Shown one piece after another: positions 46,601 through 54,979 of a stretch of DNA of 64,000 nucleotides. The stretch spans positions 363,501 through 427,500 of the forward strand of contig NZ_UAWH01000014.1 of the NCBI RefSeq assembly GCF_900447045.1, given 5' to 3'. Position numbers and translations under genes: made by a program. The DNA comes from Clostridium paraputrificum (lineage in GTDB: Bacteria > Bacillota > Clostridia > Clostridiales > Clostridiaceae). The notes under the pieces were generated by a model, which was not told where the DNA came from, made no database searches, and saw only the letters and a program-made list of their open reading frames with translations. The number at the start of each line of letters is the position of its first letter. Positions within the stretch are counted from its first letter, which is position 1.

Positions 46601-47085
46601 TTCAAGAGTTTGGTAATGTAAGCAGGATTAGAAGTGATGTGTTTTTACATGGATTAGCAGAGGGAGAAGTAAGCGAAATAGATTTAGGAGAAGGAAAAAC
46701 TATAATAGTTAAGCTTGTACAAATAGGAAATATAGATTTAGATGGATATAGAAATGTTGATTTCGAAATAAATGGATATAGAAGGTCTATAAGAATTAAG
46801 GATAGAACTCAAACTGTAAGAAGTGTTCTTGGAGAAGACAGTAAATTTAGAATGGCTGATTCAAATAATAAGTCTGATGTTGGTGCAAGTATACCAGGTA
46901 ATATTATTAAAATTTTAGTGAAAAAAGGAGAAAGAGTTGAAGAGGGTCAAAGCTTAGCTGTAATTGAAGCTATGAAGATGGAAACTAATATAGTAGCAAC
47001 AATAGAAGGCATAATAGAAGCAGTATATGTTTCAGAAGGACAACAAGTTAAAACTGGAGAATTATTAATGAAAATTTCAAATTAA
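43639..47085 (+). CDS. pyc: Pyruvate carboxylase
   Basis: 1148-residue biotin enzyme that carboxylates pyruvate to oxaloacetate, feeding aspartate and the partial TCA route in clostridia. Domain order: biotin carboxylase (1-~450; KAAAGGGGRGMR, EMNPRIQVEHTVTE), carboxyltransferase (~530-800; LLTDTTMRDAQQSL, HLHTHDTTGTG), allosteric/PC tetramerisation region, and biotin carrier domain with the biotinylated Lys1113 in VIEAMKMETN. Normal length for a single-chain form. The start is the TTG at 43639 (MGRIIKKVLVANRGEIAIR), with AAGGAG 10 bases upstream; no ATG fits as well. It is alone in its transcript. Confidence 0.97.
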   Translation: MGRIIKKVLVANRGEIAIRIFRACHELGIRTVAVYSEEDKCSLFRTKANESYLIGKNKGPVEAYLDIDGIISLALKKHVDAIHPGYGFLSENPEFARKCEEAGIRFIGPKPEMMDKLGDKIKSKVVAKSVGVPVIPGVEKAISSEEEALGFARKCEYPVILKAAAGGGGRGMRIVKKEEDLISSYISARSEAKKAFGIDDIFIEKYIEGPKHIEIQILGDDYGNIVHLYERDCSIQRRHQKVVEFSPALSLSVEKRKEICNDAIKIAKVVNYRSAGTIEFLVDKHGNHYFIEMNPRIQVEHTVTEITTGIDIVQSQILIAEGFKLSSDEIGIKSQDDIKPRGYAIQCRITTEDPANNFSPDNGKMDVYRTGSGFGIRLDGGNGFEGAVVSPYYDSLLVKITSFSRTFEDAVRKSIRSIKELNITGIKTNVDFLINVLNNDIFQHGECDTNFISSNPQLFNIEPTTNEEQRVLRMIGEKVVNETKGEKKDYDFPIIPQPKIDIKTLIGTKQILDEQGAEGVIKWIKDQKKLLLTDTTMRDAQQSLVATRVRSRDMISIAKATADYGKDLFSLEMWGGATFDTAYRFLKEDPWERLDELRKRIPNVMFQMLIRGANCVGYKNYPDNVIREFIRESSKSGIDIFRIFDSLNWLKGIEVSLDEVLSCGKIAEVALCYTGDILDTNRDKYSLQYYVNKAKEIEKMGAHILAIKDMSALLKPYSARKLIKALKNEISIPIHLHTHDTTGTGVATVLMAAEAGVDIVDTTFNGMSGLTSQPALNSIVAALENTDRDTGIDLNDIQKLSDYWDGIRPIYSKFESGLKSGSAEIYKYEIPGGQYSNLRPQVESFGLGHRFKEVKLMYKRVNEMVGDIIKVTPSSKMVGDMAIFMVQNDLTPENVYNKAKNMAFPDSVVSYFKGMMGQPEGGFPKDLQKLVLKGEKPIDVRPGELLKDEDFQGIKGHINKRFSIKATNRDAISYALYPDVYEEYLKFLQEFGNVSRIRSDVFLHGLAEGEVSEIDLGEGKTIIVKLVQIGNIDLDGYRNVDFEINGYRRSIRIKDRTQTVRSVLGEDSKFRMADSNNKSDVGASIPGNIIKILVKKGERVEEGQSLAVIEAMKMETNIVATIEGIIEAVYVSEGQQVKTGELLMKISN

Positions 47086-47088
47086 AGT

Positions 47089-47125
47089 AGAGAAGCTCGT
47101 ATTGAATACGAGTTTCTCTTTTTTT
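47089..47125. terminator. Terminator between pyc and the Ig-like protein gene
   Basis: AGAGAAGCTCGTATT / AATACGAGTTTCTCT stem with single mismatch and TTTTTT; on the minus strand it lies right after the stop of the Ig-like gene. Confidence 0.85.
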
Positions 47126-50100
47126 ATAATGTTAATCTCATTATACTGTTAGCATTAAAGTCTAAGCTACTATTAGCGTAGTATTCTCCTTCATCTCCTG
47201 TATTTTTAATAGTAAGAGGTTCAGGGGAGAATAACATGAAAACTAGATTGTCCATATTCCACTTAATACTGTTAGAAGTATCACTAGGAACGTTGAATAA
47301 TAATTCTAATGTTCTGTTATCTAATAAAGTTCCCTTTAAGGTTATAGCTACATCCGCTGTTGCTTTTTCAGCATCATTTTCTAAGAATAATTTATTTTCT
47401 GATGGAGCTTCTTCACGAACATACAATTTTCCGAAGTTGTCTATATTCATATATGGTTTATCTAATGGTGTAGTATTATCCATATCTATGAACTTTAGAT
47501 TTGTAATTCCTGTATCACTTAATAAATCGCTTGGTAAGGAATTACTATCTATATCATAATTGAATGTCATAGTGAACTTACTATCAGTTACAAGTCCATT
47601 AGATACAAATGTTGTATTTAAAATATAGAAATTAGATACAGGAGTATAATCAAAGCTTTCTATTCTATTAGAATTTATATCTACTGTACCGAGTGTAGGA
47701 TTCATAGCATTTGTTCTAACAAAAAGAGAATGAGAGGTTATTGCTGCACCTCCAGATGCAGGTATATATCCTTTGATTAATAAGGTGTCTTTATTATTTG
47801 TTATTGATACAGATTTAATTGGAGTAACTACATAAGGTGAATTTTCTTGAGTATTCTTAAAGGATACTACGAAGTCATTGTTTTGAGTTGCTTTAATATC
47901 GTTAGAGAATTTAACAGCTATTTCATAAGGATATCCTATAGCTATAATAGTATCATCACCAATACCTAAAGTATATTTAGTAGGTTCAGTACTTAAGTTA
48001 CTTAAGCTAATTCCTACTAGATTTGAAGGGATACTATTTAGTATTTCTCTATTAAAGACGTCTTCTGTAATATTTTTTCCGAATATATCTACTATTCCAT
48101 TTGGAGTTGTTGCGCCTACATATGCATATTTATATCCAGAGTTTAGAGAATTTTCTTCTAATGAGAATATTATACTAGTATTATCCTCAGAAAGTTCAGT
48201 ATCTAATATTGTTAAAGTTTTTAGTTTATTAAACTCATCTAAATTAGAAGGATCAATTACATTTTCACTAACCTTTATTATAAAATCGCTAGGAGATACT
48301 GATAAAAATTCATTTGTATAGGACTTTCCACCAACTGTTACCTTATCTGTATAGTTGTAAGTCATTTTATTGTGAGCCTGCATTTCAACATTACCTTTAG
48401 ACAAATTAATCAAAGGTACTGCAGCATCTATTTTTTCACCCTCACATAATGGATATACATTTCCAGATGCATTACATACATATTTATAATCTGAGAATTT
48501 TAATCCTGTATATCCGATATGAATAGAGTAATTGTTGTTAGGTGTTCCATCAGTTGCTCCAAAAGTAGGATATTGAGAATCTAATGGTAAAGTAAATCTT
48601 ACCCATTTGTTATTTTCCATAACATAAGTTGTAGTATTTTCAGGTAAAGGATTCTTAGTAGATTCATTAGTTGACTCAATGAACTTATAGTTAATTGGAA
48701 GGTTTGCAGCACATTGAGAACCACTTGAAGATATAGTCATTGGAGTAGAATATTTTATTATTATAGAATTACTAGTATCATCAATTATATCCTCAGTAGA
48801 ATTAAGTGCTATAATCTCTACTACTTCAGGTAATGATAAATCACTAATATTAACTATCCTATTTGTTGATTGTATTCCTTCACCATTTTCATCAACAATA
48901 GAATTTTCATTAATAACTAGGCTGTAGTCACCAGTTGGAAGTAATTCTTTTGTTGTAAGGACTACTGTTGTTTTATCAGACCCAAACTCAGCTGATAGAA
49001 TTTCTTGAGGCAAGTTTTCTGAATTTAATAAAGTATAGTTTGTTTTATTATTAGCGCCAACCCCAGAAACATCATCTTTCATTACTGTTGAGAAAGATAG
49101 ATTAATAATTGTATTCTTTGGATTTATAATATTCATGTCTTGGCTAGCACTTTTTAGTGTAGGCTTTATACTTTCAATAGTTGCTTGTAATGGAGTAAGA
49201 GGTATAGAGTAACCATTGGCATCAAATAAAATAGGTGTATCAGATGGTAAATTACCAACCTTTAAAGTTTGTGTTCCTATATTTAATGGACTATCTAAAC
49301 CTAGCAATAAGGTGTTAAAAGTATTATCAACTCTAGAAACTCTATCTACAGATATAGGGTTATTATTTTCATCGAATAGTATATTACCAGTTAACCCTGT
49401 TGAAGGTTTTGGAAGTAATACGTTGTTATCAAACTTAACTATTAATTCATTTCTTGAAATTGCATCTAAGTTAGTTGCTTTTGCTGGAGTATTTGTTACT
49501 TGAACAGAAAATGGAACTTCCATTGGAGGTACTATTCTTTGTTCTACTGTTTGATCAACTATTACGGTGGATTTATCTAATGGATTTGTGTGGTAAACTC
49601 CATTATTTATTTGTAATATATGATTTTGTATAGTTGTAACAGGAAGTATCTTACTATCTTCTTCGAAAAAGATACTTCTCATGTCTGGGCTAATACTTGC
49701 TATATCCTTTTTTAAAGCACCATCCCATTTGGCTATAGAGGTATTTGTGGAGGTATTAGCAAGCCTATTATAGAAAATACCATAAAAATTTGTAAGAATA
49801 TCATCTGAATTTGCAGATAATAAATTATCTACAGGATATCTAAAAGAAACCTTTAAAATTCTATTGCCTAGAGCTTCAACTTTTACGTCATTAGTTGGGT
49901 CTGCTATTGCTGAAATTGAGTCAAAAGAAAAATTGTATGCTTCACTAGTTTCATTATTATCATTAGTTACAGTAATAGAGTATTGTTTATTAGGAATTAG
50001 GTTTTCACCTATTAATAAAAAGGTCTTTGTATTTTTGTTGGTAGAATCAAAAGAGTTTGGAACTAATGTTCCATTATACACTTTTGATGGATTATCAGAA

Positions 50101-50216
50101 TCAAACAACTTAATATTATAATTGTTATTAAAATTAGTATTTAGATATATATCTAAACTTTTGTTATTGGGATTTAGAACGCTTTCTATTTGGAAAGCTG
50201 CTGAGTTCTCAGCCAT
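47124..50216 (-). CDS. Large tandem Ig-like (Big_5/SbsA-type) protein without signal peptide
   Basis: 1030-residue, beta-rich protein. It holds a series of segments of the SbsA Ig-like (Big_5) kind, e.g. NLDAISRNELIVKFDNNVLLP, TIINLSFSTVMKDDVSGVG and NSIIIKYSTPMTISSSGS, alternating with less regular parts; at least seven units can be guessed. The N-terminus is MAENSAAFQIESVLN, without a hydrophobic export signal, and the C-terminus has no LPxTG, no SLH and no membrane anchor. AAAGGAGG before the ATG confirms the start. A surface array would need export, so possible roles are a spore coat/exosporium or appendage component built in the mother cell, or a phage-like or other non-classical structure. 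This is inference. Confidence 0.75.
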   Translation of the reverse strand: MAENSAAFQIESVLNPNNKSLDIYLNTNFNNNYNIKLFDSDNPSKVYNGTLVPNSFDSTNKNTKTFLLIGENLIPNKQYSITVTNDNNETSEAYNFSFDSISAIADPTNDVKVEALGNRILKVSFRYPVDNLLSANSDDILTNFYGIFYNRLANTSTNTSIAKWDGALKKDIASISPDMRSIFFEEDSKILPVTTIQNHILQINNGVYHTNPLDKSTVIVDQTVEQRIVPPMEVPFSVQVTNTPAKATNLDAISRNELIVKFDNNVLLPKPSTGLTGNILFDENNNPISVDRVSRVDNTFNTLLLGLDSPLNIGTQTLKVGNLPSDTPILFDANGYSIPLTPLQATIESIKPTLKSASQDMNIINPKNTIINLSFSTVMKDDVSGVGANNKTNYTLLNSENLPQEILSAEFGSDKTTVVLTTKELLPTGDYSLVINENSIVDENGEGIQSTNRIVNISDLSLPEVVEIIALNSTEDIIDDTSNSIIIKYSTPMTISSSGSQCAANLPINYKFIESTNESTKNPLPENTTTYVMENNKWVRFTLPLDSQYPTFGATDGTPNNNYSIHIGYTGLKFSDYKYVCNASGNVYPLCEGEKIDAAVPLINLSKGNVEMQAHNKMTYNYTDKVTVGGKSYTNEFLSVSPSDFIIKVSENVIDPSNLDEFNKLKTLTILDTELSEDNTSIIFSLEENSLNSGYKYAYVGATTPNGIVDIFGKNITEDVFNREILNSIPSNLVGISLSNLSTEPTKYTLGIGDDTIIAIGYPYEIAVKFSNDIKATQNNDFVVSFKNTQENSPYVVTPIKSVSITNNKDTLLIKGYIPASGGAAITSHSLFVRTNAMNPTLGTVDINSNRIESFDYTPVSNFYILNTTFVSNGLVTDSKFTMTFNYDIDSNSLPSDLLSDTGITNLKFIDMDNTTPLDKPYMNIDNFGKLYVREEAPSENKLFLENDAEKATADVAITLKGTLLDNRTLELLFNVPSDTSNSIKWNMDNLVFMLFSPEPLTIKNTGDEGEYYANSSLDFNANSIMRLTL

Positions 50217-50379
50217 AATAAAGCCTCCTTTATTTTTTAAAACGAAAGTTAATATAAATAAAATATATATTCTTCTTATTTATTTTATGTAAAGTAAGTG
50301 AATTGTGTTCTATATTTAAGCACTAAAATGATTAAAGTATCATATTGTGTGAATATAGAAATGCTTAAAGAGGATATTA

Positions 50380-50796
50380 ATGAAAGAAAATAACAATAAT
50401 CAAAAAGAAGTAAACAATGAATCTTCAGTTTCTGAGGAAGAACTTTTTAAGCAATTAAATATATTAAATATTTCATATGATTCTTTATTACTTATTTTAC
50501 TTGCAATTATTTTGAATATAGAGTTTGTTAGTGGAGAGAGAATTAAGATATTAGATAAACTAAATAATACTAATATGGCTGATTCTTTGCCAGATTTAAG
50601 TAAGATACCTAGGATATCTAATGAAATATTTCTTTTAACTACATCAATTTTTTTATTTATAAATTATGATGCTTTTGAAACAGCAATAGAAAATGATGCT
50701 TCTAGAAGAGATGAGATTAGGGCATTTAGAGCTTTTATATCAAGTTTTCTTATATTAGTTGCAACATCAATTACTAGCGGTAATCTAGAAGTATAA
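50380..50796 (+). CDS. Small hypothetical membrane protein
   Basis: 138-residue protein with three hydrophobic stretches (~36-50, ~85-98, ~118-131; SLLLILLAIILNIEFV, FLLTTSIFLFIN, FISSFLILVATSI) after a polar, asparagine-rich N-terminus. No domain recognised. It is divergent from the Ig-like gene with 163 bases between them, so they may share control. AGAGGA lies before the ATG. Confidence 0.7.
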   Translation: MKENNNNQKEVNNESSVSEEELFKQLNILNISYDSLLLILLAIILNIEFVSGERIKILDKLNNTNMADSLPDLSKIPRISNEIFLLTTSIFLFINYDAFETAIENDASRRDEIRAFRAFISSFLILVATSITSGNLEV

Positions 50797-50797
50797 G

Positions 50798-50837
50798 AAG
50801 GTATTAAAAACGTATTTGTTTTATAATACCTTTTTTT
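50798..50837 (+). terminator. Intrinsic terminator
   Basis: AAGGTATTA / TAATACCTT stem, long loop, TTTTTT tail. Confidence 0.75.
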
Positions 50838-50839
50838 AG

Positions 50840-51850
50840 TTATAAAGTTTTAAACTTTATTAATTCTATATTTTTAGATATATAACAATCTTTTTCGGGT
50901 TCAATATTACATAAGTCTGTTGATAAATATTTCTTATTATCATCAGCGAAAACTGTCACTATAACAGGATTCTTTTTTTGTGATAGTTCATAGGCCTTTA
51001 TTGCGCCTAGGAAGTTAGCACCAGAAGATATCCCAACTCCTAGCCCTAAAGTTTTAGATAACTTTTGTGCCATAAGTATTGCGTCTCCATCATTAACTCC
51101 AATAACATCATTGACTTTAGAAAAATCTAAAATAGGAGGGATAAACTCATCTACAATTCCTTGGATTCTATGGTCATTTACTTGAGTTCCTGTAGATAGA
51201 GTGGGTGAATTAGATGGTTCGAGAGGATATATTTTTATATTAGGATTATGTTTTTTTAAATATGTCCCAATTCCCATAACAGTTCCTCCTGTACCTACAC
51301 CAGCAATAAATGCAGAAGGAGTTAGATTGTGCTTTTTTAATATGTTCAATATTTCTGGTCCAGTAGAGCAGTAGTGTGCTTCTGTGTTATATTTATTAGA
51401 AAATTGCTTTGGTAAAAATACATTCTTATTATTTTTAGCAATTTCTTCTGTGATGGATATACATTTTAAGAATCCACCATCCTCCTTGGATACTAAGTTT
51501 ATTTCTGAACCAAAGCCTCTTAATAATTTCTTTCGTTCATCACTCATCCAGTCAGGCATGTATATTACCACATTATGACCTAAATAAGTACCAATTGAAC
51601 TGAAAGAAATCCCAGTATTTCCACTTGTAGCTTCGATTATAGTATCATTAGGGTTTAATTCTTTGTTTTCATATGATTTCTTTATGATATGAAGTGCCAT
51701 TCTATCTTTTATACTTCCTGTATAATTATAGTATTCTAGTTTTGAATAAATTTTTATTTCCTTACCATTATAAACACAGGTTATTTCTACTAGAGGTGTG
51801 TTACCAATTAGCTTTTCTAATGATTTTAGTTTTGAATGTATATTTAACAT
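50840..51850 (-). CDS. Cysteine synthase family PLP enzyme
   Basis: 336-residue fold-type II PLP enzyme. PLP Lys is in NYTGSIKDRMAL, the substrate loop reads EATSGNTGISF, and the phosphate cradle is GVGTGGTVMG. This is the pattern of O-acetylserine sulfhydrylase (CysK/CysM) and of cystathionine beta-synthase-like proteins. TGSIKDR with Gly-Ser where classical CysK has Pro-Ser-Val-Lys hints at a CysM-like or CBS-type branch with another sulfur or amino donor. No neighbouring sulfur gene is present. TAGGAG lies before the ATG. Confidence 0.88.
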   Translation of the reverse strand: MLNIHSKLKSLEKLIGNTPLVEITCVYNGKEIKIYSKLEYYNYTGSIKDRMALHIIKKSYENKELNPNDTIIEATSGNTGISFSSIGTYLGHNVVIYMPDWMSDERKKLLRGFGSEINLVSKEDGGFLKCISITEEIAKNNKNVFLPKQFSNKYNTEAHYCSTGPEILNILKKHNLTPSAFIAGVGTGGTVMGIGTYLKKHNPNIKIYPLEPSNSPTLSTGTQVNDHRIQGIVDEFIPPILDFSKVNDVIGVNDGDAILMAQKLSKTLGLGVGISSGANFLGAIKAYELSQKKNPVIVTVFADDNKKYLSTDLCNIEPEKDCYISKNIELIKFKTL

Positions 51851-52178
51851 TGTACAACTCCTATATATTGTTTATTTTATTGAAAATGAAGTCTCACATT
51901 AATTCTAATGCAAAGACTTTATTTTTTAGAACTAATTAATATTTACATTATGCTATTATAGCCAAGTATTTATTTAGATTACATTATTATTGATAAATCT
52001 AACAATACTGCACCTTTTAAGCCCTACAAATCATAAATATGTTTTTTATTTTTATTAGTTACAAATAAAAAACTTAATATTTTATTATAAATAGCTAATT
52101 CTATTGCTGTAGGATAATAAAAAAATTATAATAAAAGTGTCATAAATGTTAAAAAAATAATAATTAAGAGAGGTAAAT
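51851..52178. other. Intergenic stretch without a gene
   Basis: 328 AT-rich bases between divergent genes. I see no T-box, riboswitch core or ORF with a ribosome site; a TATAAT on the minus strand near 51955 may be the -10 of the cysteine synthase-like gene. Confidence 0.6.
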
Positions 52179-53342
52179 ATGAAAGTAAATTGGAATACTA
52201 AATATAATACAATATGCGTATATACATTTATTTTAGTGTGTTCTATTATATTATTTTATTTGTCAATATCACAATTAGGAGTGTTGTGGGGGAAGATAGG
52301 GAAAGTATTAAGTTTATTACAACCATTTATATTTGGATTTGCTATTGCGTATCTATTAGATTTTTTATTGAGATTTTATGAAAGTAGAATGGAAAATATT
52401 AAATGCTTTAAAAAAGTGAGTTTTAGAAGAAAAAGAACTGTAGGGCTAATATTAACTTATATAACTACATTTTTAGTTATAGTTTTATTTATGCAATTTG
52501 TTTTACCACAAGTAATAGACAGTCTGGTTGGGTTAATAAATGATATTCCTACATATATAAACAATACAACAAAGTTATTTGAGGAGATTGTTCATAAATT
52601 TGATTTAAATGAAGAGGTATTTAATTTTATAAATACGAATTTTAATGATGTAACTAATTATATAATAAAGCAAGTAACAAATATGTTACCTGTATTGGGT
52701 GGGGTAGTAACTTCTACAGCTGCAGGATTATGGAATGTAGTGCTTGGAATAATAATTTCAATATACATTTTAATTGATAAGGAAAAGTTCTGTGCATTAG
52801 CTAAGAAAGTTAGCTATGCTATTTTACCACAAAGAGCTGCAAATAAGACTATAGAAATAACTCATAGAAGTAGTGATACTTTTGGAAAGTTTTTAAGTGG
52901 AAAGATACTTGATTCGTTAATAATTGGTATATTAACATTTGTTGTTTTAACAATATTTAAAATGCCATATACCTTATTAGTATCTGTAATAGTTGGTATA
53001 ACTAATATAATTCCATTCTTCGGACCGTTTATTGGTGCTATACCTTCAGTAATAATAATATTATTTGTATCTCCAGTTAAAGCTTTATGGTTTTTACTTA
53101 TAATTCTTGTGATACAACAAATTGATGGTAATATAATAGGGCCTAAGATTTTAGGAGACTCTATAGGTATATCAGCATTTTGGATATTGTTTTCTATATT
53201 AGTGGCTGGTAAATTCTTAGGGTTAGTAGGAATGGTAATAGGTGTACCTTTATTTGCAGTAATATACTCTATAATAAAAGAGGTAGTAGAAAGTCAATTA
53301 GATAAGAAAGGTATGAAGACAAAAACAGAAGATTATATGTAA
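52179..53342 (+). CDS. AI-2E family transporter (PerM/YdbI-like)
   Basis: 387-residue membrane protein with about eight helices; MQFVLPQVIDSLVGLINDIPTYI, the SGKILDSLIIGILTF stretch and ITNIIPFFGPFIGAIPSVII are family hallmarks (UPF0118). The family name comes from E. coli TqsA; many members move other substrates, including Na+/H+ exchange. Start ATG has GAGAGG upstream. The tripeptidase T gene follows closely, yet a functional link is not obvious. Confidence 0.9.
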   Translation: MKVNWNTKYNTICVYTFILVCSIILFYLSISQLGVLWGKIGKVLSLLQPFIFGFAIAYLLDFLLRFYESRMENIKCFKKVSFRRKRTVGLILTYITTFLVIVLFMQFVLPQVIDSLVGLINDIPTYINNTTKLFEEIVHKFDLNEEVFNFINTNFNDVTNYIIKQVTNMLPVLGGVVTSTAAGLWNVVLGIIISIYILIDKEKFCALAKKVSYAILPQRAANKTIEITHRSSDTFGKFLSGKILDSLIIGILTFVVLTIFKMPYTLLVSVIVGITNIIPFFGPFIGAIPSVIIILFVSPVKALWFLLIILVIQQIDGNIIGPKILGDSIGISAFWILFSILVAGKFLGLVGMVIGVPLFAVIYSIIKEVVESQLDKKGMKTKTEDYM

Positions 53343-53363
53343 TATATTAAAGGAGGAGTATTG

Positions 53364-54575
53364 ATGATTAGAGAAGAATTATTAGAAAGATTTTTAAGGT
53401 ATGTTAAGGTGAATACAAAATCTGATGAAAGAAGTGAAACTACTCCAAGTACAGCTTGTCAATTAGATTTAGCCAGAATCTTAAAGGATGAATGTGAAAA
53501 GATGGGGTTAAAAGAAGTAACTCTTGATGATAAAGGATATGTAATGGCAACTTTACCTAGCAATATTAAGGAAAACGTTCCGGTTATAGGTTTTATAGCT
53601 CACATGGATACATCTCCAGATTTTAAAGGAGAAGGTGTAAATCCTCAAATAGTAGAATACAATGGTGGAAATATATATTTAAATAAAGATATACATTTAA
53701 GTGAATCTAGTTATCCTGTTTTAAAGAAGTTAATTGGAGAAACTATAATTACAACTGATGGAACAACTCTTCTTGGAGCTGATGATAAAAATGGTATTGC
53801 AGAAATAATGACTGCAATGAGCTATTTAATAAAACATCCAGAGATTTCTCATGGAAAGATAAGAATAGCATTTACCCCTGATGAAGAGGTAGGTAGAGGT
53901 GCAGATTTCTTCGATGTAGAAAAGTTTGGAGCAGATTTTGCTTATACAATAGATGGTGGAGCGTTAGGAGAATTAGAGTGTGAAAACTTTAATGCCTCTT
54001 CTGCTATAGTTAAGGTAAATGGCAGCAACATTCATCCAGGATATGCTAAGGACAAAATGAAAAATAGTATTCTTATAGCATATGAATTCCATAATGAGTT
54101 ACCACAAAATGAATCACCACAACATACAAGTGGATATGAAGGATTCTATCATTTAAATGATATTGAAGGTTCAGTAGAAAGTACAACTTTAACTTATATA
54201 TTGAGAGATTTTGAAACTGATGGAATAGATAATAGAAAGAATAAATTAAATGATATTAAAGAGAAGCTAAATTCAAAATATGGAGATGGAACAGTAGAAA
54301 TTATTCTAAAAGATCAATATAAAAATATGAAGGAAATAATTGATGAGTATCCAGAAGTAATGGAGAGAGCGAAAAAAGCTATGGAAGCTTTAGATATAGT
54401 TCCTAAATTAGTTCCAATTAGAGGAGGAACAGACGGATCAAGGTTATCTTTTATGGGGTTACCTTGTCCTAATATATTTACTGGTGGATATAATTTTCAT
54501 GGTAAATATGAATTTACTGTAGTTTCATATATGGAATTAGCTTGCAAAACAATAATCGAAATATGTAAATGTTAA
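53364..54575 (+). CDS. pepT: Tripeptidase T
   Basis: 403-residue M20 zinc aminopeptidase that splits tripeptides in the cytosol. Zinc-site and catalytic motifs are visible: IGFIAHMDTSPD, LGADDKNGIAEIM, TPDEEVGRGADF, and HPGYAKDKMKNS, with a C-terminal GTDGSRLSF and GGYNFHGKYEF. The start is the ATG at 53364; a TTG at 53361 is immediately before, and AAGGAGGAG is upstream of both. A terminator follows. Normal length for PepT (~405-410). Confidence 0.95.
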   Translation: MIREELLERFLRYVKVNTKSDERSETTPSTACQLDLARILKDECEKMGLKEVTLDDKGYVMATLPSNIKENVPVIGFIAHMDTSPDFKGEGVNPQIVEYNGGNIYLNKDIHLSESSYPVLKKLIGETIITTDGTTLLGADDKNGIAEIMTAMSYLIKHPEISHGKIRIAFTPDEEVGRGADFFDVEKFGADFAYTIDGGALGELECENFNASSAIVKVNGSNIHPGYAKDKMKNSILIAYEFHNELPQNESPQHTSGYEGFYHLNDIEGSVESTTLTYILRDFETDGIDNRKNKLNDIKEKLNSKYGDGTVEIILKDQYKNMKEIIDEYPEVMERAKKAMEALDIVPKLVPIRGGTDGSRLSFMGLPCPNIFTGGYNFHGKYEFTVVSYMELACKTIIEICKC

Positions 54576-54605
54576 AAGAAGTCCAATATTGGACTTCTTT
54601 TTATT
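54574..54605 (+). terminator. Intrinsic terminator
   Basis: AAAAGAAGTCCA / TGGACTTCTTTT stem, ATAT loop, T-run. Confidence 0.88.
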
Positions 54606-54859
54606 TGTAAATATTTTGATTGGTGAAAGACGTAATTATATTTGTTTAGTTAGGAAGTTATCAATTATATAGAAAAATAAGTTTAAATATAAATGAATGA
54701 TATAAAGTGTAAATGCACAAAATAAATATAGTTATAACAAGAATATTGTTAAAAAAACTACATACATAGCTATATAAATGTTTTTGTGGAACCTAAAAAT
54801 ATATAAGTTTGACAAAATATTTACAAAAAATCAATTATTTGATGGGTAAGTTAGATAAA

Positions 54860-54877
54860 AATTAAAAAAGTTAACAA
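54860..54877. promoter_or_regulatory. Possible Rex-type operator half-site upstream of adhE
   Basis: TTAACAA (54871-54877) matches one arm of the Rex consensus TTGTTAANNNNTTAACAA; the other arm is poor. A second half site TTGTTAA is at 54746-54752. The region 54606-54979 holds no gene. Rex control of adhE by NADH/NAD+ is established in related clostridia, but these sites are imperfect. Confidence 0.35.
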
Positions 54878-54883
54878 AAAACA

Positions 54884-54912
54884 TTGACAAAAAATAAACA
54901 ATAAAATAAAAT
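54884..54912 (+). promoter_or_regulatory. Promoter of adhE
   Basis: TTGACA, 17-base spacer, TAAAAT just downstream of the Rex-like half-site. Start near 54919 gives a leader of about 60 bases. Confidence 0.65.
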
Positions 54913-54979
54913 AAAAGTGTGGAAAGAATGATAAAAAAATCACAAATGATTATTATATAAATTTTAGGAGGAACTAAAG

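Noticed and set aside
48300..50216. Large repetitive protein as phage tail fibre
   Set aside because: No phage structural or packaging genes are near, and neighbours are chromosomal metabolism genes on both sides.
51851..52178. Possible S-box or T-box before the cysteine synthase-like gene
   Set aside because: Neither the conserved SAM aptamer blocks nor a T-box core is present on the minus strand.
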